Shown here one piece after another: positions 52,201-60,684 of a stretch of DNA of 64,000 nucleotides. Within the stretch, counting starts at the first letter, position 1. Each line of letters starts with the position of its first letter. Origin of the DNA: Bacteroidota bacterium (lineage in GTDB: Bacteria > Bacteroidota > Bacteroidia > Bacteroidales > B39-G9); assembly GCA_015222055.1 (NCBI GenBank), contig JADFUR010000116.1, positions 1 through 64,000 of the forward strand, written 5' to 3'. The notes beneath the pieces were generated by a model, which ran no database searches, was not told where the DNA came from, and saw only the letters and a list, made by a program, of their open reading frames with translations. The position numbers and the translations under genes are program-made.

Positions 52201-53397
52201 CTTTCGGTCATAAGTGTCTAGTCCTCCGCCAACATCAGTTCCAATCCATATTAATCCATTTTTATCTTCATAAATAGTTCTTACCCTATTATTTCCAAGA
52301 CTATTATCATCATTTAATTTGTGTCCGAAATGTGTAAATTTTTGAGGCTTTAAGTTTATTTTATTTAAACCTCCTCCTCTTGTTGCAATCCATAAATTTT
52401 GAGCATTATCTTCATATATATCTCTCACATCATTATATCCAATAGAGTTTTTATCATTAGGATCGTTTATATATCTTATAAATGATTTTTTTTCTTTGTC
52501 GAATTTTAAAAGTCCACCAATATGAGTTCCTACCCACAAGTTTCTATTATGGTCTTCAAATATTTTGTTCACAGAATTCACCTCGTTGTTATTAGAAAAC
52601 AAATAATGATGTGAAAAAGTTTCTGTTTTTGGATTAAATAAATCTAGTCCGACAGCTGTTCCTAACCATAAATTACCAAATTTGTCAATAAACGTTGTCC
52701 TTATTTGTTTATGGCTAATGCTTTGATTATTATTAGAATCATGTATAAATATTTTAAATTTTTTGGTTTTTTTATCGAATCGATTTAATCCGTTGCTTGT
52801 TGCAATCCACAAATATCCGAGTGAATCTTCTGAAATTGACCAAATTCTATCATTACTAATTGAGTTGATGTCTCTAACATCATGTTTGTACGAAGAAAAA
52901 TTATCAGCCTCTCTATTGTATTTGTTTAGTCCTCCTCCTGCTGTTCCAATCCATAAGGTGTTATTGCTGTCTTCGAAAATTATTTGAGCACGATTATTAC
53001 TGAGGCTTGAAGAATTTTTTGGATTAGTTTTATAATGGGTAATTTTATTATTAATGGGATTTAATTTATCTAAACCACCGCCCCATGTTCCAATCCAGAT
53101 AAAACCAAGGTGGTCTTGAATAATTTTTGAAATACTATTTTTTGAAATAGAGTTAATATCCAGAGGATCGTGCAAAAAAATATCAAAAGAATAGCCATCA
53201 TACTTATTTAGTCCTCTATCTTGAGTCCCAAACCACATAAAGCCTTGCTCATCTTGCAAAATTGAATAGACGGTGCTTTGAGATAGCCCATCTTTAATTG
53301 ATAAATGTTCAAACGTTACTTGTTCATCCTGAGCATAAGAGGAATTAAAAAATAAAGGGAATAATATTAAAAAGAAATATAGTTTAGAAATTTTCAT
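49270..53397 (-). CDS. Hybrid two-component histidine kinase: Reg_prop propeller, Y_Y_Y, HisKA, HATPase, REC, HPt
   Basis: Repeated (I)WIGTxxGGLNKYD blades; ANTSHEIRTPLNVIIGFTNLL; NLVDNAIKFTPAKG; REC ILLVEDNPINVTIV ... VIMDIQMPVMDGYEATKLIR; HPt LRINAHSLKTTLNYLG. Confidence 0.93.
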   Translation of the reverse strand: MKISKLYFFLILFPLFFNSSYAQDEQVTFEHLSIKDGLSQSTVYSILQDEQGFMWFGTQDRGLNKYDGYSFDIFLHDPLDINSISKNSISKIIQDHLGFIWIGTWGGGLDKLNPINNKITHYKTNPKNSSSLSNNRAQIIFEDSNNTLWIGTAGGGLNKYNREADNFSSYKHDVRDINSISNDRIWSISEDSLGYLWIATSNGLNRFDKKTKKFKIFIHDSNNNQSISHKQIRTTFIDKFGNLWLGTAVGLDLFNPKTETFSHHYLFSNNNEVNSVNKIFEDHNRNLWVGTHIGGLLKFDKEKKSFIRYINDPNDKNSIGYNDVRDIYEDNAQNLWIATRGGGLNKINLKPQKFTHFGHKLNDDNSLGNNRVRTIYEDKNGLIWIGTDVGGGLDTYDRKKKKFTHYYCNPKNKNSLSCNDISVIYQDRKGIMWIGTDGEGLNSYDTKKNLFTHYKNSSKLLSSIVNNKIRSIYEDKYKNLWIGTVNGLDKFDKKNNRFIHYKHNSLNDESISNNFIWTIFQDSFGNLWVGTNNGLNLFNYESETFSKYFNITNNDKTISSNEIFSISETRTGTLLVGTGRGIDVYDRENDFFSLFTKNKEVVSSAIYGIIEDDSWNLWLSTVNNLILLNSKNKKIKSFNIYDGLQNNDFSIGASVKSKNGDLIFGGINGINIFNPDSIKYNKHLPNVIITDFLIFNKPVKIGQNSPLNKKTNYTKVINLNYKQNFFSFKFSALDFTNHQENKYQYKLENFDEDWNYAGSRNFANYTNIPHGTYIFKVKGSNDDELWNETPSSVKIIISPPFWKTLIFKTLIFIVSFLIIVSFLKIREKNSKKERKILAQKIKIRTSKIINQNAELERAYEKVKQSVKSKEMFLANTSHEIRTPLNVIIGFTNLLQKTPLSKKQFSYLNDIKSSSDNLLMIINDILDFSKIEAGKLKIEYINFNFRDVFNNFLNTVSLKSYENGVKLNSNIDDDVPLYFLGDPFRLNQILLNLVDNAIKFTPAKGYINISVSTLEERENEIMLLFKISDTGIGISQKQLSLIFESFTQGENHTTRIFSGTGLGLSIVKRLVEVQGGHLSVISEEGKGSTFSFTILYKKGENSKIKYKESKSKIKKNINYSGNILLVEDNPINVTIVVDTLKFYNKNLNIDVAVNGKDGVDKIKENDYNIVIMDIQMPVMDGYEATKLIRNLDNNKCKIPILGMSAHAMTSERKKCLSLGMNDYITKPFDPNELFEKIKNLIGPTQFTKVNVKKQVPLMTEKKAKLINLDLLNKVYNGNGAKIKKILKLSLDNIPIQIKDLSKNYESNNFKGLRINAHSLKTTLNYLGLSDISNTSKNIEKLAATNSNLSQVPDMIKEIENVWKNAKEELIIYIDEN

Positions 53398-53487
53398 AAA
53401 ACACCTTGTTTTTTTAATTAGTTAAGATATTTGATTTTGTGGTTTTTTTAAAAAAAATTAAAGTAATATATATTTTAGAATATAGCA

Positions 53488-53518
53488 AAAAAAAACCCTT
53501 TCAGAAAAGGGTTTTTTA
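53488..53518 (-). terminator. Rho-independent terminator for the PspC-like gene
   Basis: AAAAAACCCTTTcagaAAAGGGTTTTTT symmetric A/T tracts. Confidence 0.75.
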
Positions 53519-53537
53519 GTTATAGACGAGAGAAAAA

Positions 53538-55091
53538 TTATTTCAGTAGAGTTAATCCTTCAGGTTTCATCACCCAATAGTGGCCAAGCATATTATCGTC
53601 AAAAGTATTTGTTGTGTTTTCAATATCAAAAATTACATCTTCCATATTCTGATTTAAATAAATAACTTTACCAACAGGTATTTTTAGACTTAGAAAAATC
53701 TTCTGATTTTTCCACTCTTGCCTAGCTTTTATTGAAAAATAATTATCAAAAAATATAGTACTGTCATTTTCTGAAAAGTTATAGGTAATTTTTTTTGCAT
53801 TATTAACACAATTTTTTTCAGAAGAACCATTGGATATACGCTTAATTTTTAATTCACATTTTTCATTATTATCTGTTGATTGAACAATGTTTAATTTTGG
53901 TCTCCCGAATAAGTAATTTTTATCATCAATAACCAATACTTTATATTTATCAAATACAATTTTTCTTTCAGTGTAATTGTTTAATGTGTCTGGTGATGTT
54001 TGAAGATAAATAGTGTTGGTTTTTAATTTGTTAAATTTTTCATATTTCACGTAATTGCTTGTTTTTGAGTAATTATGTACTTGATTTAAGCCGGTTGCTA
54101 ATAGAATTACTAAGCCGATTAACCACAAAGCCAACAAACCAAATCCAATAAACTTATTGTTTGATTTAAATTTGAAAATCATTAATAATCCGGCATAAAT
54201 TAAAAGAATTAAAGGGATTGATATTGTAAGCAATATGCCTATGAGAAATAGAGTTGTGGAAATTGTTCCTGCTGCCGACAAGAAGGTTGGGAATATAAGA
54301 GAGTTGAATGTGAAAGGCCACAAAATATGTCCCCAAAATAATGCACTTGTTATTCCTGCAATAGAAATCACGCCACTAATTGTAAAAGCTATTCCTATAA
54401 TTATTAGAATTGCTTTTAAACAAATTTTTAAAAATTCACCAAGAAAGCCAAAAAATTGAGAAAATATATTTCGTGCCTTTTTATATCCCTTTGTGTTACT
54501 TAGGTTATTCAAATTATCTTTTACATCGTCATATTCTTTTTTTATTGACTTTTCAATATTTGGGATATTAACTCGTTCTCCTTTCATTTCTAATTTTTGA
54601 GCTCTTGTTTCTGCCCTAGGAATTATTACCCATAAAATTAAATATATGAATATGCTTGTCCCATAAAAAAATACAGAAATAAAGAAAATTAGTCTTAAGA
54701 TTATAGGATCAATACCAAAATATTCACTAATACCGGAACAAACACCTCCCAGAATCATATTTTCAGGATTTCGGTAAATTCTTTTTTTTATTTTAGTTTT
54801 TTTCTTTTCTTTTTCCTTCATTTCTTCGTCATCGAAAAAATCTTCTGGGTTTCCCATTATTGAAATAACATTGTCAACATCGGCAAGAGTTATGACTTGT
54901 TTTGCTTCAGAAATTTTTTCATGAAATAATTCAGCAATACGTGCTTCAATATCTGTTACAATCTCTCGCCCACCGTCAAGTGATGAAAAATGTTCATTTA
55001 TTTCACCTAGATACTTTTTAAGTTTTTCATAAGCATCATCATCAATATTGAAAATTATTGCGTTAATATTAATTGTGAATGTCTTTTTCAT
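53538..55091 (-). CDS. PspC domain-containing membrane protein
   Basis: KRIYRNPENMILGGVCSGISEYFGIDPIILRLIFFISVFFYGTSIFIYLILWVIIP. Confidence 0.9.
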   Translation of the reverse strand: MKKTFTININAIIFNIDDDAYEKLKKYLGEINEHFSSLDGGREIVTDIEARIAELFHEKISEAKQVITLADVDNVISIMGNPEDFFDDEEMKEKEKKKTKIKKRIYRNPENMILGGVCSGISEYFGIDPIILRLIFFISVFFYGTSIFIYLILWVIIPRAETRAQKLEMKGERVNIPNIEKSIKKEYDDVKDNLNNLSNTKGYKKARNIFSQFFGFLGEFLKICLKAILIIIGIAFTISGVISIAGITSALFWGHILWPFTFNSLIFPTFLSAAGTISTTLFLIGILLTISIPLILLIYAGLLMIFKFKSNNKFIGFGLLALWLIGLVILLATGLNQVHNYSKTSNYVKYEKFNKLKTNTIYLQTSPDTLNNYTERKIVFDKYKVLVIDDKNYLFGRPKLNIVQSTDNNEKCELKIKRISNGSSEKNCVNNAKKITYNFSENDSTIFFDNYFSIKARQEWKNQKIFLSLKIPVGKVIYLNQNMEDVIFDIENTTNTFDDNMLGHYWVMKPEGLTLLK

Positions 55092-55101
55092 TTTTTCATT
55101 T

Positions 55102-55428
55102 TTAAAATTTATTAATTAATTCAACGGCGTCAACAAGTTCTTTCCACGAAGTGTCAAGTTCCTGTAAAAAATCATCGCCTTTCGGACTTAATTTGTAGTA
55201 TTTGCGTGGAGGCCCTTGAGTAGATTCTTCCCATCTGTAGCTTAATAATTCTGCATTTTTTAAGCGAGTTAAAAGAGGGTAAAGTGTTCCTTCAACAACT
55301 ATCATCTTTGCTTCTTTTAATTTGTTTATGATGTCGGAAGCATAACAATCTTTTTTCGATAATATTGAAAGAATACAATACTCAAGAATCCCTTTCCTCA
55401 TTTGTGCTTTTGTATTCTCAATTTTCAT
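55102..55428 (-). CDS. PadR-family transcriptional regulator
   Basis: 108 aa; MRKGILEYCILSILSKKDCYASDIINKLKEAKMIVVEGTLYPLLTRLKNAELL; 10 bp upstream of the PspC gene. Confidence 0.93.
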   Translation of the reverse strand: MKIENTKAQMRKGILEYCILSILSKKDCYASDIINKLKEAKMIVVEGTLYPLLTRLKNAELLSYRWEESTQGPPRKYYKLSPKGDDFLQELDTSWKELVDAVELINKF

Positions 55429-55526
55429 ACGTTTGTTTTTTAATATTAAAATAATTTTTTATTGCCATTAGTAATTAAGTCGAAATTTGGCTTCGCCGTC
55501 ATTTGTTGTCGTTTATTTCACGTCAT

Positions 55527-55549
55527 TTATTGTCATTGATAGTCATTTA
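55527..55549. repeat. Copy of the GTCATTRATAGTCATT intergenic repeat
   Basis: TTATTGTCATTGATAGTCATTTA, near-identical to the 32.44-kb copy. Confidence 0.55.
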
Positions 55550-55757
55550 GTTATTAATTTCTAATTTCAAGTTTCCAACTTTATCTGTTAATAATTTATT
55601 TTTTTTGTTTAACTTTATTGTGTATTTCAAAAAGGTTTGTTTTAGAACATTACAAATATAATATATTACATACTACTATGCAATACATAGTAGTATAAAC
55701 TTTTTAAAAAAATATTAATTGTCTCTTTGTTAGTACGTTATAACTAAAAAATTTTTC

Positions 55758-56555
55758 ATGAAATTTGCCGGGAATATATTGAAAATGAGAACAAGCCTAA
55801 AAAATGGTTTGGTTGACTATTTTTTACCTATTGGGAACGATTTAATTTATGTAAATGAATTGATTGGGAAGAATATTAAGCTTAATTATAATGGTAATAT
55901 AAATTGCATTAATTGCGGTAGAAAAATAAGCAAAACCTATTTTCAGGGTTATTGCTACAATTGTTTTATAAGCTTACCTGAGACAGATGAGGGCATACTT
56001 CGTCCTGAATTATGCAAAGCTCATCTTGGTATTTCAAGAGACATGGAATGGGCTAAACAGAATTGTTTGCAGCCACATTATGTTTATCTTGCTCTTTCGA
56101 GCGATGTGAAAGTTGGAGTAACCAGAGCGACCCAAGTTCCTACACGATGGATTGACCAAGGTGCAAGCCAAGCAATAAAATTTGCACAAACACCTAACAG
56201 ATATATAGCAGGATTAATTGAAGTTGCTCTAAAAAAAATTATGAGAGATAAAACAAATTGGAGGAAAATGCTAACGAATAAAATTGCAACAGATGTTAAT
56301 TTAATATTTGAAAAACAAAAAGCGGTATTTTCTTTATCAGATGAACTAAGACAATATATAGAAAATGATAATGATGTTACAACAATAAATTATCCTGTTA
56401 TTAAATATCCCGAAAAGGTAAAAAGTTTAAGTTTCGACAAACAAAGTGAAATAAACAAAAAGCTAATTGGCATAAAAGGTCAATATCTTATTTTTGATGA
56501 TTCTATGGTATTGAATATCAGAAAACATAATGGGTATTTTGTTGAGGTTGGGTAG
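55758..56555 (+). CDS. DUF2797 domain-containing protein
   Basis: CINCGRKISKTYFQGYCYNCF zinc-finger-like cluster; VGVTRATQVPTRWIDQGASQAIKFAQTPNRYIAGLIEVALK. Confidence 0.85.
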   Translation: MKFAGNILKMRTSLKNGLVDYFLPIGNDLIYVNELIGKNIKLNYNGNINCINCGRKISKTYFQGYCYNCFISLPETDEGILRPELCKAHLGISRDMEWAKQNCLQPHYVYLALSSDVKVGVTRATQVPTRWIDQGASQAIKFAQTPNRYIAGLIEVALKKIMRDKTNWRKMLTNKIATDVNLIFEKQKAVFSLSDELRQYIENDNDVTTINYPVIKYPEKVKSLSFDKQSEINKKLIGIKGQYLIFDDSMVLNIRKHNGYFVEVG

Positions 56556-56567
56556 GTCTTTAATACA

Positions 56568-56669
56568 ATGCGATAAGCGGTTTAGAACTGTAATCGCTGA
56601 CTGATCAGGAACTCGGTTGCCTGCATACAAGGAATCCGATTAGCGGTTACAACCCGCTTATCGGATGTT
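56568..56669. repeat. Palindromic repeat copy A
   Basis: ATGCGATAAGCGG...TAATCGCTGACTGATCAGGA...TTAGCGGTTACAACCCGCTTATCGGATGTT; homologous to copy B with a ~22-nt extra segment. Confidence 0.75.
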
Positions 56670-56946
56670 TAAATTTTCCAATTTTCATTAGCAATGCCAT
56701 ATATGGCTTTGTACATAATCCCCAATTTTATTGGGTTTTAATCCAAATTTTATTTTTGGCTAAAGCCAACCACCTGTTATATTTACCACAACGTTATTAC
56801 TTCGACAAACTCAGCAGCCTCTTGCCGTTGCTAATTACATTAATAGTTCATAATAAGGTTAAATTCCTGTGAAATTTTTATATTTGTTTGAAAATAAAAT
56901 GAGATTAATAACAAAATTTATTTTTCGGAAATAAAATATATGTAAT

Positions 56947-57357
56947 ATGACTAAACTAAATGATATTATTAACTTACTTGAAGTAAAAATTGGCAATGAA
57001 AATAATTTTGAAAAAAGGCTTAAAGAAAGTTTTACAGAGGATAAAAAAGATTATAGGGAAAAATTAATCCATGTATTATTTGATTATATTGTAATAAATC
57101 ATGATAATGAGAATAATGAAATAGATATTTTTCTTGAAAAGAATAATTATCAAAAAATTTCAGAAGCTTTAAACCTTATAAATAAAGTATATTGCGAATG
57201 TTTTAATAGCAAAAATATTTTTACAATAGAAAAGTTTAAAGCATCAGGCTGTTTATATGAAGATAGTATTAGTGATAATGATATTTGTTTTGTATTTAAT
57301 TTATCTCTTGTAAAATTTGAAATAAGAATTTCGGTAAAAATGGAGATTAAATCATAA
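56947..57357 (+). CDS. Orphan 136-aa protein of unknown function
   Basis: Intact ORF with a normal start, located between repeat copies A and B; no family recognised. Confidence 0.5.
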   Translation: MTKLNDIINLLEVKIGNENNFEKRLKESFTEDKKDYREKLIHVLFDYIVINHDNENNEIDIFLEKNNYQKISEALNLINKVYCECFNSKNIFTIEKFKASGCLYEDSISDNDICFVFNLSLVKFEIRISVKMEIKS

Positions 57358-57492
57358 ACATATAGCTTAATTTTTTGCGGTTTAATAGTTTAATAAATAT
57401 ATTTAATTGTAAGCAGTAGGTGTAAATTAACGATTAGCAGTTATATAATTTTAATTGACAGGCTAATTATTTGCATAGACGCTAATAATACT

Positions 57493-57572
57493 ATGCGATA
57501 AGCGGATTGTAACCGCTAATCGCTGGCTGACCAGGAGTTCGGTTAGCGGTTACAATCCGTTTATCGGATGTT
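57493..57572. repeat. Palindromic repeat copy B, ~27-bp stem
   Basis: GCGATAAGCGGATTGTAACCGCTAATCG / CGGTTAGCGGTTACAATCCGTTTATCG near-perfect inverted arms with CTGGCTGACCAG at the apex. Confidence 0.8.
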
Positions 57573-57583
57573 AACGAATAGAT

Positions 57584-58318
57584 TCAAAATAATGGAGAAC
57601 TACTTAATTTTGAATCTTCGACTTCAAAGCCAACCAGCTTTGCTAACTTTAACACTTTATTTTTATTATCAATATTTATATCCGGGGATAAAATAACTTT
57701 ATCAATTAATTTAGAAATATCAATATTAACAAGTATACCTTTATTATTTGGTTGTTTTTCCCAGTAATCTGGATTATGGATAATTTCTTCTTTGTGTATT
57801 ATAAGCCTAAATTCATTCTCATCTTTATATTCATTTTTCTTGTGAATTAATGGTGCAATAAAATTAAGAGAATATGGATAATCATTTCCAAACCAAGAAT
57901 CTTTATCATAATCAATATATCTCACTTTACTTGGCCATATATTTTCTTTTGATTTTTTCAGAGACTCATACAATTTTTCTTTTTTTGTTTTAATTGCTAT
58001 TCCTTTTCCTTTAGAATAAGAAGCCCACATTAAATTTGATTCCGAATCCCCAATATACCAACAATTAACTACAGAACTTCTCCTGTACTCTTTATGCATA
58101 TATGTAAAACCTTCTTGAGAAGACTTGCTTTTTCGTTTCCTAAATTCAAATTCTTTTTTAGGTATAGATCCTTCAAATTTGTCATCAAAAAGATCTGCTC
58201 TACAAAAAAATAACAATTTCTTATTAATTAAGTATTCAAATTTATCTAAATTCATATATCGCCATAAAACAGAATTGTCTTCTAATGGTATTAAAAATTT
58301 ATTGTTTGATTTTATCAT
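57584..58318 (-). CDS. DUF2971 domain-containing protein
   Basis: LWRYMNLDKFEYLINKKLLFFCRADLFDDKFEGSIP, NLMWASYSKGKGIAIKTKKEKL, KDENEFRLII. Confidence 0.85.
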   Translation of the reverse strand: MIKSNNKFLIPLEDNSVLWRYMNLDKFEYLINKKLLFFCRADLFDDKFEGSIPKKEFEFRKRKSKSSQEGFTYMHKEYRRSSVVNCWYIGDSESNLMWASYSKGKGIAIKTKKEKLYESLKKSKENIWPSKVRYIDYDKDSWFGNDYPYSLNFIAPLIHKKNEYKDENEFRLIIHKEEIIHNPDYWEKQPNNKGILVNIDISKLIDKVILSPDINIDNKNKVLKLAKLVGFEVEDSKLSSSPLF

Positions 58319-58477
58319 TTAGCCTATAATTAATTTTTATCTTTTGTTTAATACGCCCTATAAAAAATTGAAAATCAAACAAATAGATATTCAATTCATA
58401 TATTTGTTTAATAAATTTTATTCTCATTAACAATAATTTCACCTCGCCAGCTGGGTAATTGCTTTTAAAAGTAAATG

Positions 58478-58678
58478 CTAAGATATAGAATGGATATCAG
58501 TGTAATATACACCATCTAAATTTATTACATTACTGCCTTTTAATATAACCTTATCCCCATCTAACGCTGCAACAAAACTCGAATTTAATTCGAATCCAAA
58601 ACGTATAGGAACACCACTAATCATTTCTCCATTTTTGTTGCATGGTAATGCACTTATTTTAATAAATTGTTTATTCAT
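58478..58678 (-). CDS. Small hypothetical protein (66 aa)
   Basis: Intact small ORF in an accessory region; soluble composition. Confidence 0.4.
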   Translation of the reverse strand: MNKQFIKISALPCNKNGEMISGVPIRFGFELNSSFVAALDGDKVILKGSNVINLDGVYYTDIHSIS

Positions 58679-58944
58679 TATCTAAATTTTTAATATTTAA
58701 TGTAAAAATATTAAAAAGCTTAATTTATTACAATTATTACCCTAAAAAAACAAATTCTGTATAGCTAATAGTTAAGCAATTAATAAAAAAAGGTACAGAA
58801 AAGCAACCAAAAAAAATAGGTTGTTGAGAAAAACATAGTTCATAATAAACTTTTTAATAACATTTCAAATTTTGTCTAATACACTCAAAATATATTGAGA
58901 TTTTATGGCTGTTGCACCAAAATTTAAATTGCGATTAACATTAA

Positions 58945-59226
58945 TTATTTTTTCGGTTGGACTATATAAAATTTGCCTTCCTTCAAAACTTTTTCTCCAA
59001 AAATTTCTTCTAATTTATTTTTCGTTTGAGTACGTACAAGTTCTAACGGTTTTCCTTGAATAATATAGTCTTTAGATTTTAAATCAGATTTTACATCTGA
59101 AAAATAGTATAAATACTTTAGGATTATTTCTGCAGCGTATATTTTGTAATCTTTGGTTGAATACTTAACGATACCTTCTACCTTACCATCTTTAATAATT
59201 CTATAACTTCTCGTCCAAAGTACCAT
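58945..59226 (-). CDS. Small hypothetical protein (93 aa), translationally coupled to the upstream cyclase-like gene
   Basis: Start overlaps the stop of the 59226-60035 ORF (TGATG). Confidence 0.6.
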   Translation of the reverse strand: MVLWTRSYRIIKDGKVEGIVKYSTKDYKIYAAEIILKYLYYFSDVKSDLKSKDYIIQGKPLELVRTQTKNKLEEIFGEKVLKEGKFYIVQPKK

Positions 59227-60035
59227 CAGTTGTATTTAATTTTATAATTATTAGGGCAGTCAATATGATTGTCAGGTATTTCAAATTTCTTTTTTATTCC
59301 ATCTAAAAAACCATTAAATTCTTTTGCTAACCATAAATATTTTTCCCGTACTTTTTTGTCCTTTGTATCTAAATTTTTTTCGATTGTCACACTTATATTA
59401 ATTATCTTAAGAATTGGAAGATTACTTAGTAACGATTCATATCTTAAATGATATTCTTTAAAGAAGTTAAATGTGTTTAAATATTTGAAATTATCAGATG
59501 ATTTCGCAATTAACATTTTTAGCAAGTTTGTATTTTTAAAGTTGTCATGATTAAAAATAGCTTGGTCTATTAAAATTCTTGGATAAATTGCTTTTTTATT
59601 TTCAATTTCATATGCCTTTATCATTCCTGGGCCAAAACAAAACTCATTTTTATGAATTAATTCCCCTATAGTAATTCCCCCTCTTAATAATACTCCATGT
59701 TCAAATAGTCTCAGTTGCGTAGTAATAAGTTTGTCCAGTAATTCTTCAAGACATTCATTTAATAAACTAACTTTATATGAAATAATAACTGAGTCTGAGA
59801 AAATTGAAACTTGTCTATCTTTTTCAGGACTATTTTCATAATCGAGCTTCGTTTCTGCATCTTGTAACTCAGGCTCCAATCTTGCTTCCGAATGTAAAAT
59901 CTGAAGTGCAGAGACTAAGTTTTCTAGAGGATTCGAAGTTTCTGATATGCCAGTTGTAATTTTGGGATTTTTTATTAAATCTGAGAATCCTAAAATATCT
60001 ATAAATGCAATTAATCTTGTCTCGTATTTTTTCAT
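59226..60035 (-). CDS. Divergent class III nucleotidyl-cyclase-like protein of unknown function
   Basis: IAFIDILGFSDLI, VSIFSDSVIISY and LLRGGITIGELIHKNEFCFGPGMIKAYEIENKKAIYPRILID resemble the class III cyclase fold, with both candidate metal-binding Asp present. Confidence 0.55.
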   Translation of the reverse strand: MKKYETRLIAFIDILGFSDLIKNPKITTGISETSNPLENLVSALQILHSEARLEPELQDAETKLDYENSPEKDRQVSIFSDSVIISYKVSLLNECLEELLDKLITTQLRLFEHGVLLRGGITIGELIHKNEFCFGPGMIKAYEIENKKAIYPRILIDQAIFNHDNFKNTNLLKMLIAKSSDNFKYLNTFNFFKEYHLRYESLLSNLPILKIINISVTIEKNLDTKDKKVREKYLWLAKEFNGFLDGIKKKFEIPDNHIDCPNNYKIKYN

Positions 60036-60181
60036 TAAAAATTTATTTTGAAGTAAAATTATTCAATAAATAAGAAAGTAGAAAATATTAATCAAAAAAT
60101 AAATTTTCCTTATAGCTTTTAGTTAAACATTTTGTGTTTTAGGAATATAAAATTGTTATTTTTTTTAGAGTCCTCATTTTG

Positions 60182-60655
60182 TCATTGTTTATTTTTGGTA
60201 TTTATTTTTTTAGCTTTTTTGCTTTCCCCCAAAATAGTTTTTGCATTTACAGGACTTACTACATTTTTGCCTGTTTTTGCTTCAAGTTCTTTTCTGGCTA
60301 CTTTAGCTACATTGCCACCTTGATGTGCTACTTTTTTGTTTTTCTTAAAGTTTTTTGGCTTTACTGCTTGCGAAATATCTTTTGTAGATGCTTCAGCAAG
60401 CCCCGTTAGATAGTTCTTTATTCTATTCTTAATATATCGTTTACCCCATGATGTTTTCAAATATTTTTCTCGATGTATTGCATCTTTTTGAGACAAGCAA
60501 CCTTCAAAATAAACGAGTTTTAATGGTGTTCTTTTTTTTGTCGAAATCACATTACCTCCATTATGTTCATTTATTCTTTTTCGCAAATCAGATGTATAAC
60601 CTGTATAAAAATTGTTATCTCTCTCCGATTGCAATATGTAAATATAATATATCAT
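60182..60655 (-). CDS. GIY-YIG nuclease ORF fused in frame to the C-terminal part of the disrupted BRO-like gene
   Basis: GIY-YIG domain MIYYIYILQSERDNNFYTGYTSDLRKRINEHNGG...HREKYLKTSWGKRYIKNRIKNYLTG, then host sequence LAEASTKDISQ... Confidence 0.88.
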   Translation of the reverse strand: MIYYIYILQSERDNNFYTGYTSDLRKRINEHNGGNVISTKKRTPLKLVYFEGCLSQKDAIHREKYLKTSWGKRYIKNRIKNYLTGLAEASTKDISQAVKPKNFKKNKKVAHQGGNVAKVARKELEAKTGKNVVSPVNAKTILGESKKAKKINTKNKQ

Positions 60656-60684
60656 TATGCAACGAGTTTAATATCAAACGGGGT
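60401..60684 (-). mobile_element. GIY-YIG-encoding insertion with imperfect terminal inverted repeats and a CTT direct repeat
   Basis: Minus-strand ends ACCCCGTTTGATATTA... and ...AACTATCTAACGGGG; flanked by CTT (60685-60687 and 60398-60400); removal restores NML-AEAST. Confidence 0.7.

Noticed and set aside
58945-60035. Calling the cyclase-like pair a confirmed Pycsar system
   Set aside because: No TM or TIR effector next to it, and the catalytic N/R pair is not evident; kept only as a hypothesis.
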